The notes: a model not told the origin generated them from the sequence alone. DNA of 38,583 nt from Mariniblastus sp. (GCA_028823415.1 JAPKBL010000043.1:1-38583), one strand, 5' to 3'; positions 9,502-17,947 are shown, numbered from the stretch's first letter. A program made the numbers and translations.

Positions 9502-10263
9502 ATGCCGAAATGGTGCTCAGCAACAGTCGTCGATAAAAAAACATGGACCGATGGATTGTTTACGTTACGCATTGCGACCGATGATGTGCAACCATTTCTC
9601 TCGGGACAGTTTCTTCATCTGGGGCTCTACCCTCCTGAGCATGAAGGAGACGAATCAAGAATTATCAATCGCCCCTACTCTGTCGCCTCACCACATGGCA
9701 AAGAACTGGAATTCTTCATTGTTCTCGTCGATGACGGGCAATTAACACCACATTTATGGAACCTAGAAAACGGCGCTGACATTTTGGTCGGACAAAAAGC
9801 AGCCGGTAGTTTTACTCTTAAAAAGAGCCCGCCGGCTGAAATACTATGGCTTGTTGCAACGGGAACCGGACTGGCTCCCTACATCGCCATGCTTCGCACG
9901 AATGAGCCTTGGGAAAATTTTGATAAAATCTGCGTTGTTCATGGTGTTCGACAATTTTCCGATTTAGCGTACACCGAAGAACTATTGGCTCTGGAATCTA
10001 AGTATCCAGGGAAATTTAAAATGATTCAGTCACTTACGCGAGAAGAAGCCAGCGGAACGTTAAACGGACGAATCCCTGGATTATTTGAGAACGGGGAAAT
10101 CGAATCAGCAAGTGGCTTCCAGTGTCGATCGGACAATTCAACAGTGATGCTTTGCGGTAATCCAGCGATGCTGGACACGATGGAAGAGATCCTCGCAAAA
10201 CGCGAAATGAAGCGACACCGAAGCAAGTCCCCGGGACAGATCGTACTTGAAAGGTATTGGTAA
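9502..10263 (+). CDS. fpr: Ferredoxin/flavodoxin--NADP+ reductase
   Basis: FAD enzyme that moves electrons between NADPH and ferredoxin or flavodoxin. ATG 9502 gives 253 residues, typical for bacterial FPR. A TTG two codons earlier is possible. The FAD-binding RPYSVAS lies at residues 57-63, and the nucleotide-binding TGTGLAPYIAML at 120-131. Next come VHGVRQFSDLAY and the NADP-site CGNPAMLD. The C-terminus ends in ERYW, the aromatic-capped tail of E. coli-type (subclass II) FPRs, which stacks on the flavin. No iron-sulfur motif is present, so it is not PyrK or a Rieske-linked reductase. It precedes murB by 184 nt with an inverted repeat between. Confidence 0.9.
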   Translation: MPKWCSATVVDKKTWTDGLFTLRIATDDVQPFLSGQFLHLGLYPPEHEGDESRIINRPYSVASPHGKELEFFIVLVDDGQLTPHLWNLENGADILVGQKAAGSFTLKKSPPAEILWLVATGTGLAPYIAMLRTNEPWENFDKICVVHGVRQFSDLAYTEELLALESKYPGKFKMIQSLTREEASGTLNGRIPGLFENGEIESASGFQCRSDNSTVMLCGNPAMLDTMEEILAKREMKRHRSKSPGQIVLERYW

Positions 10264-10314
10264 AACAGCAGGGAATGTATTTACCTAATGGATCCTTCCT
10301 TGAATTCCAGTCAG

Positions 10315-10340
10315 CGTCTTTCTTGAATCAAAGAAAGACG
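10315..10340. terminator. Perfect 10-bp inverted repeat after fpr
   Basis: CGTCTTTCTT (10315-10324) and AAGAAAGACG (10331-10340) pair perfectly around a 6-nt loop, 52 nt after the fpr stop. No U-run follows on either strand, so it is a weak terminator or an RNA stabiliser. Confidence 0.45.
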
Positions 10341-10447
10341 ATAAAATAACTATTCGAACGTCTTAACAATAAGAGTCGACACGCGTCTAGCTTCCAAGCT
10401 GTTAGGACATTTTTGCCCGTTACCATTTTTCCGCTTTAGGATTCTCC

Positions 10448-11326
10448 GTGTCATTGCTATCTGGATACGAACACATCGTTCGCGAAAACGAACCACTTGC
10501 TCCCTTCACAAGGCTAAACATTGGGGGGTCCGCCGAGTATTTTGCGGAACCGACCAATGAGGATGAACTGACCGAACTCGTGCAAAGGTTCGCCGAGGCA
10601 AATCATCCCATCCGTTTAATTGGCAGCGGCACCAACCTGTTGATTAATGATGCCGGAGTGAAAGGGCTTGTAATCCATCTCGCGGCCCCTGATTTTTGCT
10701 CAATTGAAGTAAATGAGAATCGTATCACTGTCGGCGGCGGTACTCGACTCTCCCACTTCGTGGCGACCGCAGTCCGAGAAGGGCTCGCCGGTCCCGAACA
10801 ATTGGTCGGTCTCCCGGGTACCATTGGCGGCGCGCTTCATAACAATACCGATGCTCACGGTGTCGATATCGGAACCTGGGTTGAATCCGCGGAAGTCCTG
10901 ACACGAGCCGGTGAGCGGCTCAAACGCGAAAAGGATTCGCTCTCGTTTTCATACCGACAAAGCAGCTTAAGCGAACTAGTAATTCTAAAAGCAGAATTCG
11001 TCCTCGACCGAGAGCCGGCCGAAAACCTCACCAAGGCGATGCAAAAGCTCTGGATCGTTCGGCGCTCCCAGCAACCCAGTTCAGAATTAAAGGCCGCCTA
11101 CATGTTTAAAGATCTTGGTGGCGAATTGGCGGGTGATTTGATCGATCGAGCTGGACTCAAAGGAACCCGAGCTGGAAAAGTAGAAGTTCTCGATTCTGAT
11201 CCCAATTTCTTCGTTGCCGGAGCTGGAGCGACGAGTGAAGACGTACTCAGCCTGCTTCAGACCGTTCAAACTCAGGTTTCCCAGCGACTCGACCAAACAT
11301 TGGAACCTGCCATTCAAATTTGGTAG
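10448..11326 (+). CDS. murB: UDP-N-acetylenolpyruvoylglucosamine reductase (MurB-like, divergent)
   Basis: MurB reduces UDP-GlcNAc-enolpyruvate to UDP-MurNAc, the second committed step of peptidoglycan synthesis, with FAD and NADPH. The 292-residue frame starts at GTG 10448, 6-7 nt after AGGA. The FAD-binding half is clear: LIGSGTNLLINDAG (57-70), GLPGTIGGALH (121-131) and SYRQSS with the expected R170. The substrate half is odd. The usual GS/C-x-FKNP proton-donor motif reads AAYMFKDLGG (216-225), so Y218 sits where Ser or Cys is normal. The C-terminal L-E-x-E-V motif reads LEPAIQIW, with A288 where the second Glu is expected. It may be divergent, inactive or altered in mechanism. It precedes the ftsQ-like gene by 124 nt, a relic of the dcw order with murC and ddl missing. 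Confidence 0.85.
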   Translation: MSLLSGYEHIVRENEPLAPFTRLNIGGSAEYFAEPTNEDELTELVQRFAEANHPIRLIGSGTNLLINDAGVKGLVIHLAAPDFCSIEVNENRITVGGGTRLSHFVATAVREGLAGPEQLVGLPGTIGGALHNNTDAHGVDIGTWVESAEVLTRAGERLKREKDSLSFSYRQSSLSELVILKAEFVLDREPAENLTKAMQKLWIVRRSQQPSSELKAAYMFKDLGGELAGDLIDRAGLKGTRAGKVEVLDSDPNFFVAGAGATSEDVLSLLQTVQTQVSQRLDQTLEPAIQIW

Positions 11327-11450
11327 GGAATTTGCTGACATCGCCGGTTCTATGACTTTTTGTGATCCGCCCAAAGTTTTACGGCTGAAAACTCGATTTT
11401 GACAGATGGACCATCTCTATTTAGATGGAAGTTCATTTTCGGGGGCTGAT

Positions 11451-12407
11451 ATGCCAAAACACAACAAAGATATTCTTGACCGTTTACTTGCAGGGATTTC
11501 AATCCGCGGCACACTCGTGCACCCAACCACGCTGTTCGTCTTCGCCACATCGATCTTGATCGGGAGTGCCATCTTCCTGTGGGAACGCCATCAGGAATCA
11601 ATCGTCAATCTCGAGGAATTCAGCCTAACCCAAGAAAAAATTGTTATTACCCCGCAGCCACATTGGTCAAAACCCAATCTCAAAGAAATGGTATTGGATC
11701 AATCCAATGGCGAACAAGCATCCATTCTCGATACCGAACTGGTACCCCGAACCGTAGCGATTATGAAGCAGGTCGGATTTGTTGAACAAATTAACAGCAT
11801 TGAGAAGTCGAAATCTGGCCTCAACATCGACGTAATCTATCGCCAACCGGTCGCTTTTGTTGAACATAGCGCCGTGACTATGAAAAACAAATGGCCCGCC
11901 GATCAGCTTGGAAAAACTATTTTGCTACCGGTAGACCGCAATGGCATCCTCATGCCCGAATCAATCGGTGACAATCTAGACCTGCCATGGATTACGGTAC
12001 TTTTCCCATCGCAGTTCGAAGCAACCTGGGATCAATGGCCGGACGATCGGATCCACGACGCCGCGGCAATCAGTTCTGCATTTGATCGCCCGTTGAGTGA
12101 ACTTGGTATTCAGCGAATCACCACCAATCAGTTTGATCCGTCCGAATCAAATCTCAATCCAAAACCATTCGAACTTTACTCGGGCTCGGGCACGCGTATC
12201 GTCTGGGGAAACGCACCCGGAAAAGAAGTTGACTCCGAAGTCAATGCAAGTCAAAAAATACGTGCGATCGAAGCCGTCGTGGCTCAGTATGGAAGACTTA
12301 ACGAAATCGATCTCGGTAGAATCGACGTTCGCTCGGGGAAAGCAATTTCAACCGGAGTTTCAAAAACGGCTGGCAAAGTCAGCGAACCGAGACTAGAACT
12401 TAAATAG
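11451..12407 (+). CDS. FtsQ-like cell-division membrane protein
   Basis: Chosen start ATG 11451 follows GGGGG at 11441-11445. An upstream in-frame ATG at 11406 lacks a binding site. The 318-residue product has a short basic cytoplasmic N-terminus, one membrane segment (about residues 19-40, TTLFVFATSILIGSAIFLW) and a large exported part. That part begins with a POTRA-like stretch (VITPQPHW, then TVAIMKQVGFVEQINSIEK and IDVIYRQPVAFVE) and then LLPVDRNGILMPES. FtsQ has exactly this topology, and the motif order V.YR.PVA..E ... LPVD..G is FtsQ-like. Its position right after murB supports the call. Sequence similarity to classical FtsQ is weak. Pirellula-type planctomycetes divide without FtsZ, so its role here is uncertain. 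Confidence 0.6.
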   Translation: MPKHNKDILDRLLAGISIRGTLVHPTTLFVFATSILIGSAIFLWERHQESIVNLEEFSLTQEKIVITPQPHWSKPNLKEMVLDQSNGEQASILDTELVPRTVAIMKQVGFVEQINSIEKSKSGLNIDVIYRQPVAFVEHSAVTMKNKWPADQLGKTILLPVDRNGILMPESIGDNLDLPWITVLFPSQFEATWDQWPDDRIHDAAAISSAFDRPLSELGIQRITTNQFDPSESNLNPKPFELYSGSGTRIVWGNAPGKEVDSEVNASQKIRAIEAVVAQYGRLNEIDLGRIDVRSGKAISTGVSKTAGKVSEPRLELK

Positions 12408-12511
12408 CGAATCTACCCAATGAATAAGCCATGGGTCACCCAATTGACTGATGTAAGACAAACATTGGATCTGAAGATTTCTTTGATTCAGCTACTTCGA
12501 CTGGAGCGATG

Positions 12512-12730
12512 CTAGATTGATTCTTGGGGCGATGAATTGTCGACAATATCAACTTCGACATCGGCCTGATCCTGCTCAAGCTTCAACTTGAGTTCCTCTC
12601 GAACTACGGGCATTTCACTAGGGGCGTCAATCCCAAGACGAACACCTCCGCCGGTAATCCGAACGACGGTTATGGAAATGTCCTCCCCGATCCAAATGCG
12701 CTCGCCAACCTTGCGACTAAGCACTAACAT
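12512..12730 (-). CDS. csrA: Translational regulator CsrA
   Basis: CsrA is a small dimeric RNA-binding protein that occludes or remodels ribosome-binding sites at GGA motifs. The 72-residue product starts with the family signature MLVLSRKVGERIWIG, followed by ITVVRITGGGVRLGIDAP and VVREEL. L4, R6 and R44, which contact RNA in characterised CsrA, are all present. The C-terminus has an acidic tail (about residues 52-72) that is longer than in E. coli. A good AAGGA lies about 8 nt before the ATG at 12730. It converges with the ftsQ-like gene, with about 100 nt between stops, and no flagellar gene or fliW is near. Confidence 0.95.
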   Translation of the reverse strand: MLVLSRKVGERIWIGEDISITVVRITGGGVRLGIDAPSEMPVVREELKLKLEQDQADVEVDIVDNSSPQESI

Positions 12731-13168
12731 TATCGATTCCTTTGATAAACTAAATTCCTATAACTCAGGCTCCAAGCCGTGGCTGTTAAAAATTTCTCCA
12801 AACTGGTCTTGACAAGCACAGTTCACTATTGGTGAACATACCGTCTTGTAAATAAAATGCAACCGTCGAGCCTCTGTTTCGAGGAAATGGCGCAATTAAG
12901 CCCCTCCAGAAACCCCCAGGCCCCCTATTTTTCCATCGAGTAGGCGGCTCTAGAGATCAATGGGTTCAGCTATTTGTTAAAATGCTGCATGGCCACAACA
13001 CGCATGCGTGCTTCGCAATTCCTAAATTCACATCGGCCGTCTATCGAAATGACCTTGCGGGAGCCAGATGCAAAATTATACTTCCCCAGCTGTTTTCTAC
13101 GGGAACTAAATTGCATCCCAAAACGTTACTAGCTGCTTAAATGATTGAGCAGCATTTGCGAGGCATTA
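12731..13168. other. Intergenic region upstream of csrA
   Basis: This 438-nt region holds no convincing coding frame. It carries a perfect TTGACA at 12809-12814 on the plus strand and the operator-like inverted repeat at 12821-12837, listed separately. A GCTGCT/AGCAGC hairpin (12...13132-13153) sits just past the stop of the large minus-strand gene and could end its transcript, although no U-run follows. The csrA promoter must lie here but was not pinned down. Confidence 0.4.
12821..12837. promoter_or_regulatory. Operator-like inverted repeat GTTCAC-N5-GTGAAC
   Basis: GTTCAC (12821-12826) and GTGAAC (12832-12837) form a perfect 6-bp inverted repeat with a 5-nt centre, 91 nt upstream of csrA. 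It follows TTGACA (12809-12814) at about promoter spacing. The symmetry suits a dimeric repressor. The factor is unknown. Confidence 0.35.
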
Positions 13169-16100
13169 TTAGGAGCTCGTCCACTTTTGCAATTCTTCCA
13201 TGATATTTGGATTGGCATCCGACGGCTCAAAACCAAAGTAATGCGCTTCAAGATTAGTGATCGTTGTCGCCAACTCACTTTTACGGTCGCTGCTGATTCC
13301 TTCGGAGTCGTAGATGTCCTGCAACATAGAGATAGCGGCAAACGGAGACATATCCTCAGGCAATACTGTTCGGTGTTTTTCTTGCGAATCAGGCGTCCGA
13401 CGCAAATAGCCAATAACTCCGACCAGAATAGCAAGTCCGAACGAGAGAATCCCAATCACCGCCCAGACAGTCTTTGCGGTACTTCGCTTACCATAGCTCG
13501 CATTTAGATCTACGGTCGCTTCTGCCAAAGCAAGATCCGCGTCATCGTACCTTTGAAAAATAAACTCTTCGACTTCAACTTTCGACTGAGGAAACGTGAA
13601 TTTCGTTGGTTTCTGATCAAGTCCGGGTTTTGCTTCCAGCGAGACCAGCCATGACCGATCAGAATTAATCGTCGGCTTCCGCGCCGTCGGATCAAATTGG
13701 GAAACCGAAACGCCATTGTCCTGAATTTCAGACACCTCAAAATCTGCCGGGACGATGGAAACGAGCGCGTCCAAATCAGGAACGAGTCCTTGAGCACTGG
13801 CCTTGATCTCCAAGACCAACTTCCCCTCTTCCGCTTGTCTTTCGTCGAGAATTTGAGTCACTGATACCTTCTGATTTGGCCGGGGAAATGCCGAAGAAGA
13901 CTCCACCGGAATTACCGCAGACTCCACAGGCAGAATGGCGTACCCCGAAGTGTCTAAAAAATCTAAATCTAAATGAGCCGGTGGAATCTTGTCCACTTGC
14001 GGCCCTCTGGACTTCAACAAGATGTAGGCGTAAGGCGTTACACGCCACCCGGCTTTATCACTTGGCAGCGATTGAACATCGGGCTTTTGGAATGTCACCG
14101 ACATAACCTCAAATTGCTCAGAGAAAGTCTCCCGAATCGCCTCTTCGAATTTATCGCGGTAATCATTAGTCGGCCGTCCGTAATTGTAGGAGAACGCAAC
14201 ACTGCTATTCTGGTTTTGCAGGTATCTTCCAAAGCCGCCTGATTCTCGCTCGATTTCCTTGGTGTGCACGAGGTCAACATACACACCGAACGGTTGATCA
14301 AAACCAACTCTTGCATCTCCATCAATTCGTGTTTCAAGCCGAATCTCGTTAACGAGATCCTTATAATACTCATGGACTTTGATGGCTTCGCTTGCCTGTT
14401 TGTGATCTCCAACAATCGAGAGCCCAAGGTCAAGGTACTTATGCTTGAGTTGCGGCTTGACGCTGCTCATTCGATTGAAGAGCCGATTCGCGAATTGAGC
14501 CATATGGTATTCAGCAGCAGCCTTCGGAAGTGACAAAATCGCCTCTCGAATCAGAGGAGCCTGAGTTGGATCGGTACGATTCTTGTTTTCAATTAGCCCT
14601 AAATCACATGCCCCAAGACTCGCATAAAACCACGAAGTGAAAGGCGAATATTTGAGATACTCGCTAGGCTCCATCTGCTCAACTAACTCTGCATAACGGC
14701 GGGCGGAAGTTTGAAACAATACCATCGCCTCTTTTCTTCGCGGTGAGAACTCAGCACTGTTTTTAATCCCAGCTCGATAATTGTTTTCATCGTGCAACAA
14801 CTCAGCTTGTGTTCTGATCAATTGCCAGGAATCTTGATCACGCAACATCGCATTCTCTACGAGTCGCTGAGCCAACTGATAACCATCGATGACTTCTTTT
14901 TCGATTTCTTTCTTTTTTCGTTTTGTTTTTTTGTCTTTTTGAACTTTCGCGTCTCGCCACATTCCTGCCAAATTTGTCCGCATCGAAGATGCCAACACAG
15001 CAATCGTCTCCGAATCAATATCATCGACAGATCCGAAAACCTGTTCAATTTCATCAAGCTCGTAAACTTCAGCTGTGCTATGGCAAGAAACGAATGCCTT
15101 AACGACCAACTTTTGGTCTAGTTTATTTTCGATCAATTGATTTAAACGCACGACCAACTCCGCCAACTCTTGAAGATTGCGATTCTGTTTCGAACGCGTC
15201 AGCGGAATAGATTCAGCACGACTTTCAAATCCATACATAAACATGTAACTGTTGGTCCGCCGTCGATCACTGTTGGGATTGTGATTTCGAGTCCATACCG
15301 AAATGTATTCGTTGACTAACGACTCAGCTTTTTCAGGATGGTTTTTTGCCAGTTTTTCAATGTAGGGTAAAGCTAAATCCTCTTCAGAGACTTTGAGGTA
15401 CAGTTGTGCAAGGACCGAATCGAATTTAGGACGCAACGTGGCCCCCACCATCTCCAGCCATTCCTCCGACGGTCGAATCTCGAGCAAATCCGCGGTGCCG
15501 ATTGCAGATAAACGTGTGCTTCTGGGACGGGAAACAGAGGATGCTGAATTACTATAGAAAATGTTCCCATACTGATCACGCTGCATACTCGGCCCCATGG
15601 ACGACGCATTATCGTCAGAGTAAGAAATCTCCGCTTCTCGCAGCCAATTTACCGCCAGAAGTTCGAGTAATTTTTTCCATTGCGATGCTTGCTCAGGCGA
15701 AGCAAGAAACAAAGCGCTAACGGCCTCATCCTGCAACTTCAAACGATCCAGACGAACTTGCGGGCTGCGAGGGCTCGTCTTCAGAGACATCGCCGTATCA
15801 ACCCCAATCGCTCCGAGGACTTCCATCCCCACCTCCGGTTTGGCAACGAAGCTGTCATTGAGCCACTTGTGCCCTAACTCGGTTTTCACTTGAGAGGATA
15901 ATTTAACGGCCCGCGTCAACGCTAAATTACGTTCCGTTGCGTCCACATCGTCCGCGGCAAGAATTGCCTGAGTCACACTCCAAGCGCCCTCTAAATGTTC
16001 CGTCTTCTGCTCTTTGCCGTAAAGTGCTAACTGATACTGCGAAAGTAAGTTAAGCGCTTCGTGATCATTGTTCGTCTTGGCCAAGGCGAGTTCGGGTAAA

Positions 16101-16954
16101 AACTCTCCGGCCTCTATCGACAGTCCAGCACTAAATAAGAGCTTTGCACACTGACGCTTAGTAAATACAAGCGCATTCTCTTCCAACTCCGACTTCATAC
16201 GCGCAATAAGATCTTCTGACATATTGCCCCTTAATATCGTAGCGCGAAAAGCTGCAGCAAAAAAACTCAAGTACTCATCGGGTAGACCTACTTCTTTTTT
16301 TTCGTCTGGTTTCTTTGGAACAATCGACGCAATGGCAAACAGGTCGTCAAACGTCAAGTATTGTGGTTGCAAGGCTCTGGGGTCGACCTGCGACCGAACT
16401 GCATTCCCCCCCTGAAAGGTCAACGCATTGGAATTCGAAGCCGAGGTAAGAATTTGCCGGTACACGACTTTGGCGTTTTCTAAAGGAATCTGAGTAAGAA
16501 AACCGCCGATTTGATCCCAATTACCAAGGGCAAAATCAGTTTCGAGTTGCTTCACCGCCATCTTAAATCGAGCATCGCCCGAGAGAAATGCACGCCGGGG
16601 CGCTGGAGGCATGTCCAGATTTTCATCTACCTTGGTCTCCTTATACCAAGTTTCGAGAATATTAGATGGCAATCGATTCAATTTCAGCTTTGCGAGCAGC
16701 CTTAGGCGATTCAAATTCTCGCTCTTAGATTTCTCGTCAGGATTGCTCGGTACACTCGGTGCCGGCACGCGCTCGTCCACAGGGGGCAAGACCTGCTCAA
16801 AATCAGGATCCTGCAAAGGCCTAACCTTTATCGAAGGCACCATTCGAATGGCCTTGATTGTCTGAGCCTTCAAAAACGAATTTGCCGGCAGCGCTAAGAC
16901 AAGGATCATTAAAGCGAACGCGGCGTTGCCGAGCCAAAGTTTCGTAATATGCAT
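13169..16954 (-). CDS. Very large exported, C-terminally membrane-anchored protein of unknown function
   Basis: This 1261-residue protein begins with a signal sequence (about residues 1-30, AAFALMILVLALPANSF). The long external part has helical repeat character (many L/A-rich segments such as LALTRAVKLSSQVKTELG), a lysine-rich patch (KDKKTKRKKKEIEKE) near residue 650, and a beta-rich stretch after about residue 900 (GDARVGFDQPFGVYVDLVHT). A membrane segment at about 1161-1186 (VWAVIGILSFGLAILVGVIGYL) is followed by RR and a 75-residue cytoplasmic tail. The topology is that of a large periplasmic or surface sensor or scaffold held in the inner membrane. No catalytic motif or known family was recognised. 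It lies downstream of the terminator ending the TPR gene, so it is probably transcribed separately. Confidence 0.8.
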   Translation of the reverse strand: MHITKLWLGNAAFALMILVLALPANSFLKAQTIKAIRMVPSIKVRPLQDPDFEQVLPPVDERVPAPSVPSNPDEKSKSENLNRLRLLAKLKLNRLPSNILETWYKETKVDENLDMPPAPRRAFLSGDARFKMAVKQLETDFALGNWDQIGGFLTQIPLENAKVVYRQILTSASNSNALTFQGGNAVRSQVDPRALQPQYLTFDDLFAIASIVPKKPDEKKEVGLPDEYLSFFAAAFRATILRGNMSEDLIARMKSELEENALVFTKRQCAKLLFSAGLSIEAGEFLPELALAKTNNDHEALNLLSQYQLALYGKEQKTEHLEGAWSVTQAILAADDVDATERNLALTRAVKLSSQVKTELGHKWLNDSFVAKPEVGMEVLGAIGVDTAMSLKTSPRSPQVRLDRLKLQDEAVSALFLASPEQASQWKKLLELLAVNWLREAEISYSDDNASSMGPSMQRDQYGNIFYSNSASSVSRPRSTRLSAIGTADLLEIRPSEEWLEMVGATLRPKFDSVLAQLYLKVSEEDLALPYIEKLAKNHPEKAESLVNEYISVWTRNHNPNSDRRRTNSYMFMYGFESRAESIPLTRSKQNRNLQELAELVVRLNQLIENKLDQKLVVKAFVSCHSTAEVYELDEIEQVFGSVDDIDSETIAVLASSMRTNLAGMWRDAKVQKDKKTKRKKKEIEKEVIDGYQLAQRLVENAMLRDQDSWQLIRTQAELLHDENNYRAGIKNSAEFSPRRKEAMVLFQTSARRYAELVEQMEPSEYLKYSPFTSWFYASLGACDLGLIENKNRTDPTQAPLIREAILSLPKAAAEYHMAQFANRLFNRMSSVKPQLKHKYLDLGLSIVGDHKQASEAIKVHEYYKDLVNEIRLETRIDGDARVGFDQPFGVYVDLVHTKEIERESGGFGRYLQNQNSSVAFSYNYGRPTNDYRDKFEEAIRETFSEQFEVMSVTFQKPDVQSLPSDKAGWRVTPYAYILLKSRGPQVDKIPPAHLDLDFLDTSGYAILPVESAVIPVESSSAFPRPNQKVSVTQILDERQAEEGKLVLEIKASAQGLVPDLDALVSIVPADFEVSEIQDNGVSVSQFDPTARKPTINSDRSWLVSLEAKPGLDQKPTKFTFPQSKVEVEEFIFQRYDDADLALAEATVDLNASYGKRSTAKTVWAVIGILSFGLAILVGVIGYLRRTPDSQEKHRTVLPEDMSPFAAISMLQDIYDSEGISSDRKSELATTITNLEAHYFGFEPSDANPNIMEELQKWTSS

Positions 16955-17176
16955 ATATTTTTTCGCGTAATGGCCTGATAATTCGATAGTCGATTTCCGA
17001 GCCGCGGGCAGCCCAGAATTCCGCTTATTCTAACTCAATTGCTTCGAAAAACCTAACCACTGATTGTGATTTAGCCAACATGGCATGGATTTTGACCTCT
17101 AAATTCAGACGTCTCTTCCTTTTTTGTTAGCAGATTAATTCCGCAAAGCACAACGGCTCGGTGGAAAGCAACGAGC

Positions 17177-17211
17177 AAAAAAAATACCATGCAAACCAAT
17201 GCATGGTATTT
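17177..17211 (-). terminator. Strong intrinsic terminator after the UGA-containing TPR gene
   Basis: On the minus strand AAATACCATGC and GCATGGTATTT (17201-17211 and 17182-17192) form a perfect 11-bp stem with an 8-nt loop that runs into eight T residues. It begins 31 nt after the TAA at 17243-17245 but about 142 nt after the first UGA. This fits the longer reading of the gene. Confidence 0.9.
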
Positions 17212-17242
17212 GAAATTTTGGTTTGAATCTTAAGCTAACGTA

Positions 17243-17947
17243 TTAACTTCCCGATCCATCTGCAGGAGTCCCTGCACTTGCTCCACGAGCGTCTTGTTTC
17301 TTTTTGCCAGGCTGACCAACGCGACCGCGTTTGGAAGATGAATTTCAGCCAGCTCATTGGCTTGGCAGAGGCAATCCCTGCAACTCACCAATATCCATTC
17401 GAGCCAACTTGACCGAAGATTCAAGATCTGATTTTCTTTTTAAGATACCTTCGGTCTCCAAACCATCTTCCGACTGTTCGGCAAGCAGTCGATAAATTTG
17501 CTGCGACGACGTGATCTCAGGCTCCCAAACTTCTTGCGGTCGCCCCTCCAGTCTCATCAACCATGTAATGTAGAACTGTGAATTCGCAAGAGCGATTCGA
17601 GACGCCGTCAGCGTTTGTGGATCGCTCTCGGGATCAGCCATCAACTCCTCGACGAGCATCTTGAGGTCTTCATTCGCCTGAGGCAAACCACTATTGTGGA
17701 TTTCGCATTTGGCCAGTTCAAGTCTTGTCTTTCGCTGAGTCGCCAGATCATCCTCGGGAAGCAAATCGAGCGCTTCCTTATAATTTTCAATCGCTTTGGG
17801 CCACTGCTCATCAGCGACCCAACGATCTGCCTCGACCAGTAACTGAGCCGCGCGATCGCTTTTCAAATCACCCTGCCCAGGTCCTAAATGGTAGGCGAGC
17901 GCGCCGACCGGGATTAACATCCATACAACAAACAATAGTGTTCTCAT
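17243..17947 (-). CDS. Candidate selenoprotein: membrane-anchored TPR protein with a UxxU motif
   Basis: ATG 17947 follows GAGGGA by 4 nt. The encoded protein has one N-terminal hydrophobic segment (residues 3-18), AYHLGPGQGDL, and a TPR-like helical region (about 31-130). The frame meets UGA at codon 198, reads Ala-Gly, meets UGA again at codon 201, then runs 33 codons to TAA (17243-17245). The tail reads NSSSKRGRVGQPGKKKQDAR, then GASAGTPADGSGS. This basic, Gly/Ser-rich ending resembles tails of planctomycete TPR proteins, where I would expect cysteines before it. A hairpin with a GGUC loop sits 18 nt after the second UGA. The two UGAs would thus be selenocysteines in a UxxU redox motif, giving 234 residues. 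It lies downstream of lptE and ends at a strong terminator. The alternatives are termination at codon 198 or a decayed tail. The sec genes are not in this window. Confidence 0.7.
17310..17350 (-). promoter_or_regulatory. Candidate bacterial SECIS element
   Basis: On the minus-strand RNA, GGCUGA (17350-17345), which includes the second UGA, pairs perfectly with UCAGCC (17315-17310). Inside, after a 10-nt one-sided bulge, CCAA(A)CGC pairs with GCGUUGG, leaving one bulged A and an apical GGUC loop (17326-17323). Eighteen nucleotides separate the UGA from GGUC, as in E. coli fdhF. That element likewise has a 3-bp upper stem and one bulged base below it, though there the bulge is U. The spacing to the first UGA is 27 nt. 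Confidence 0.7.

Noticed and set aside
17230-17424. 64-residue minus-strand frame overlapping the end of the TPR gene, suggesting a frameshift.
   Set aside because: The TPR gene's own frame gives a more convincing tail through the two UGAs, with a SECIS-like hairpin. The other frame is L/V-rich with no resemblance to the Gly/Lys/Ser tail and needs an indel.
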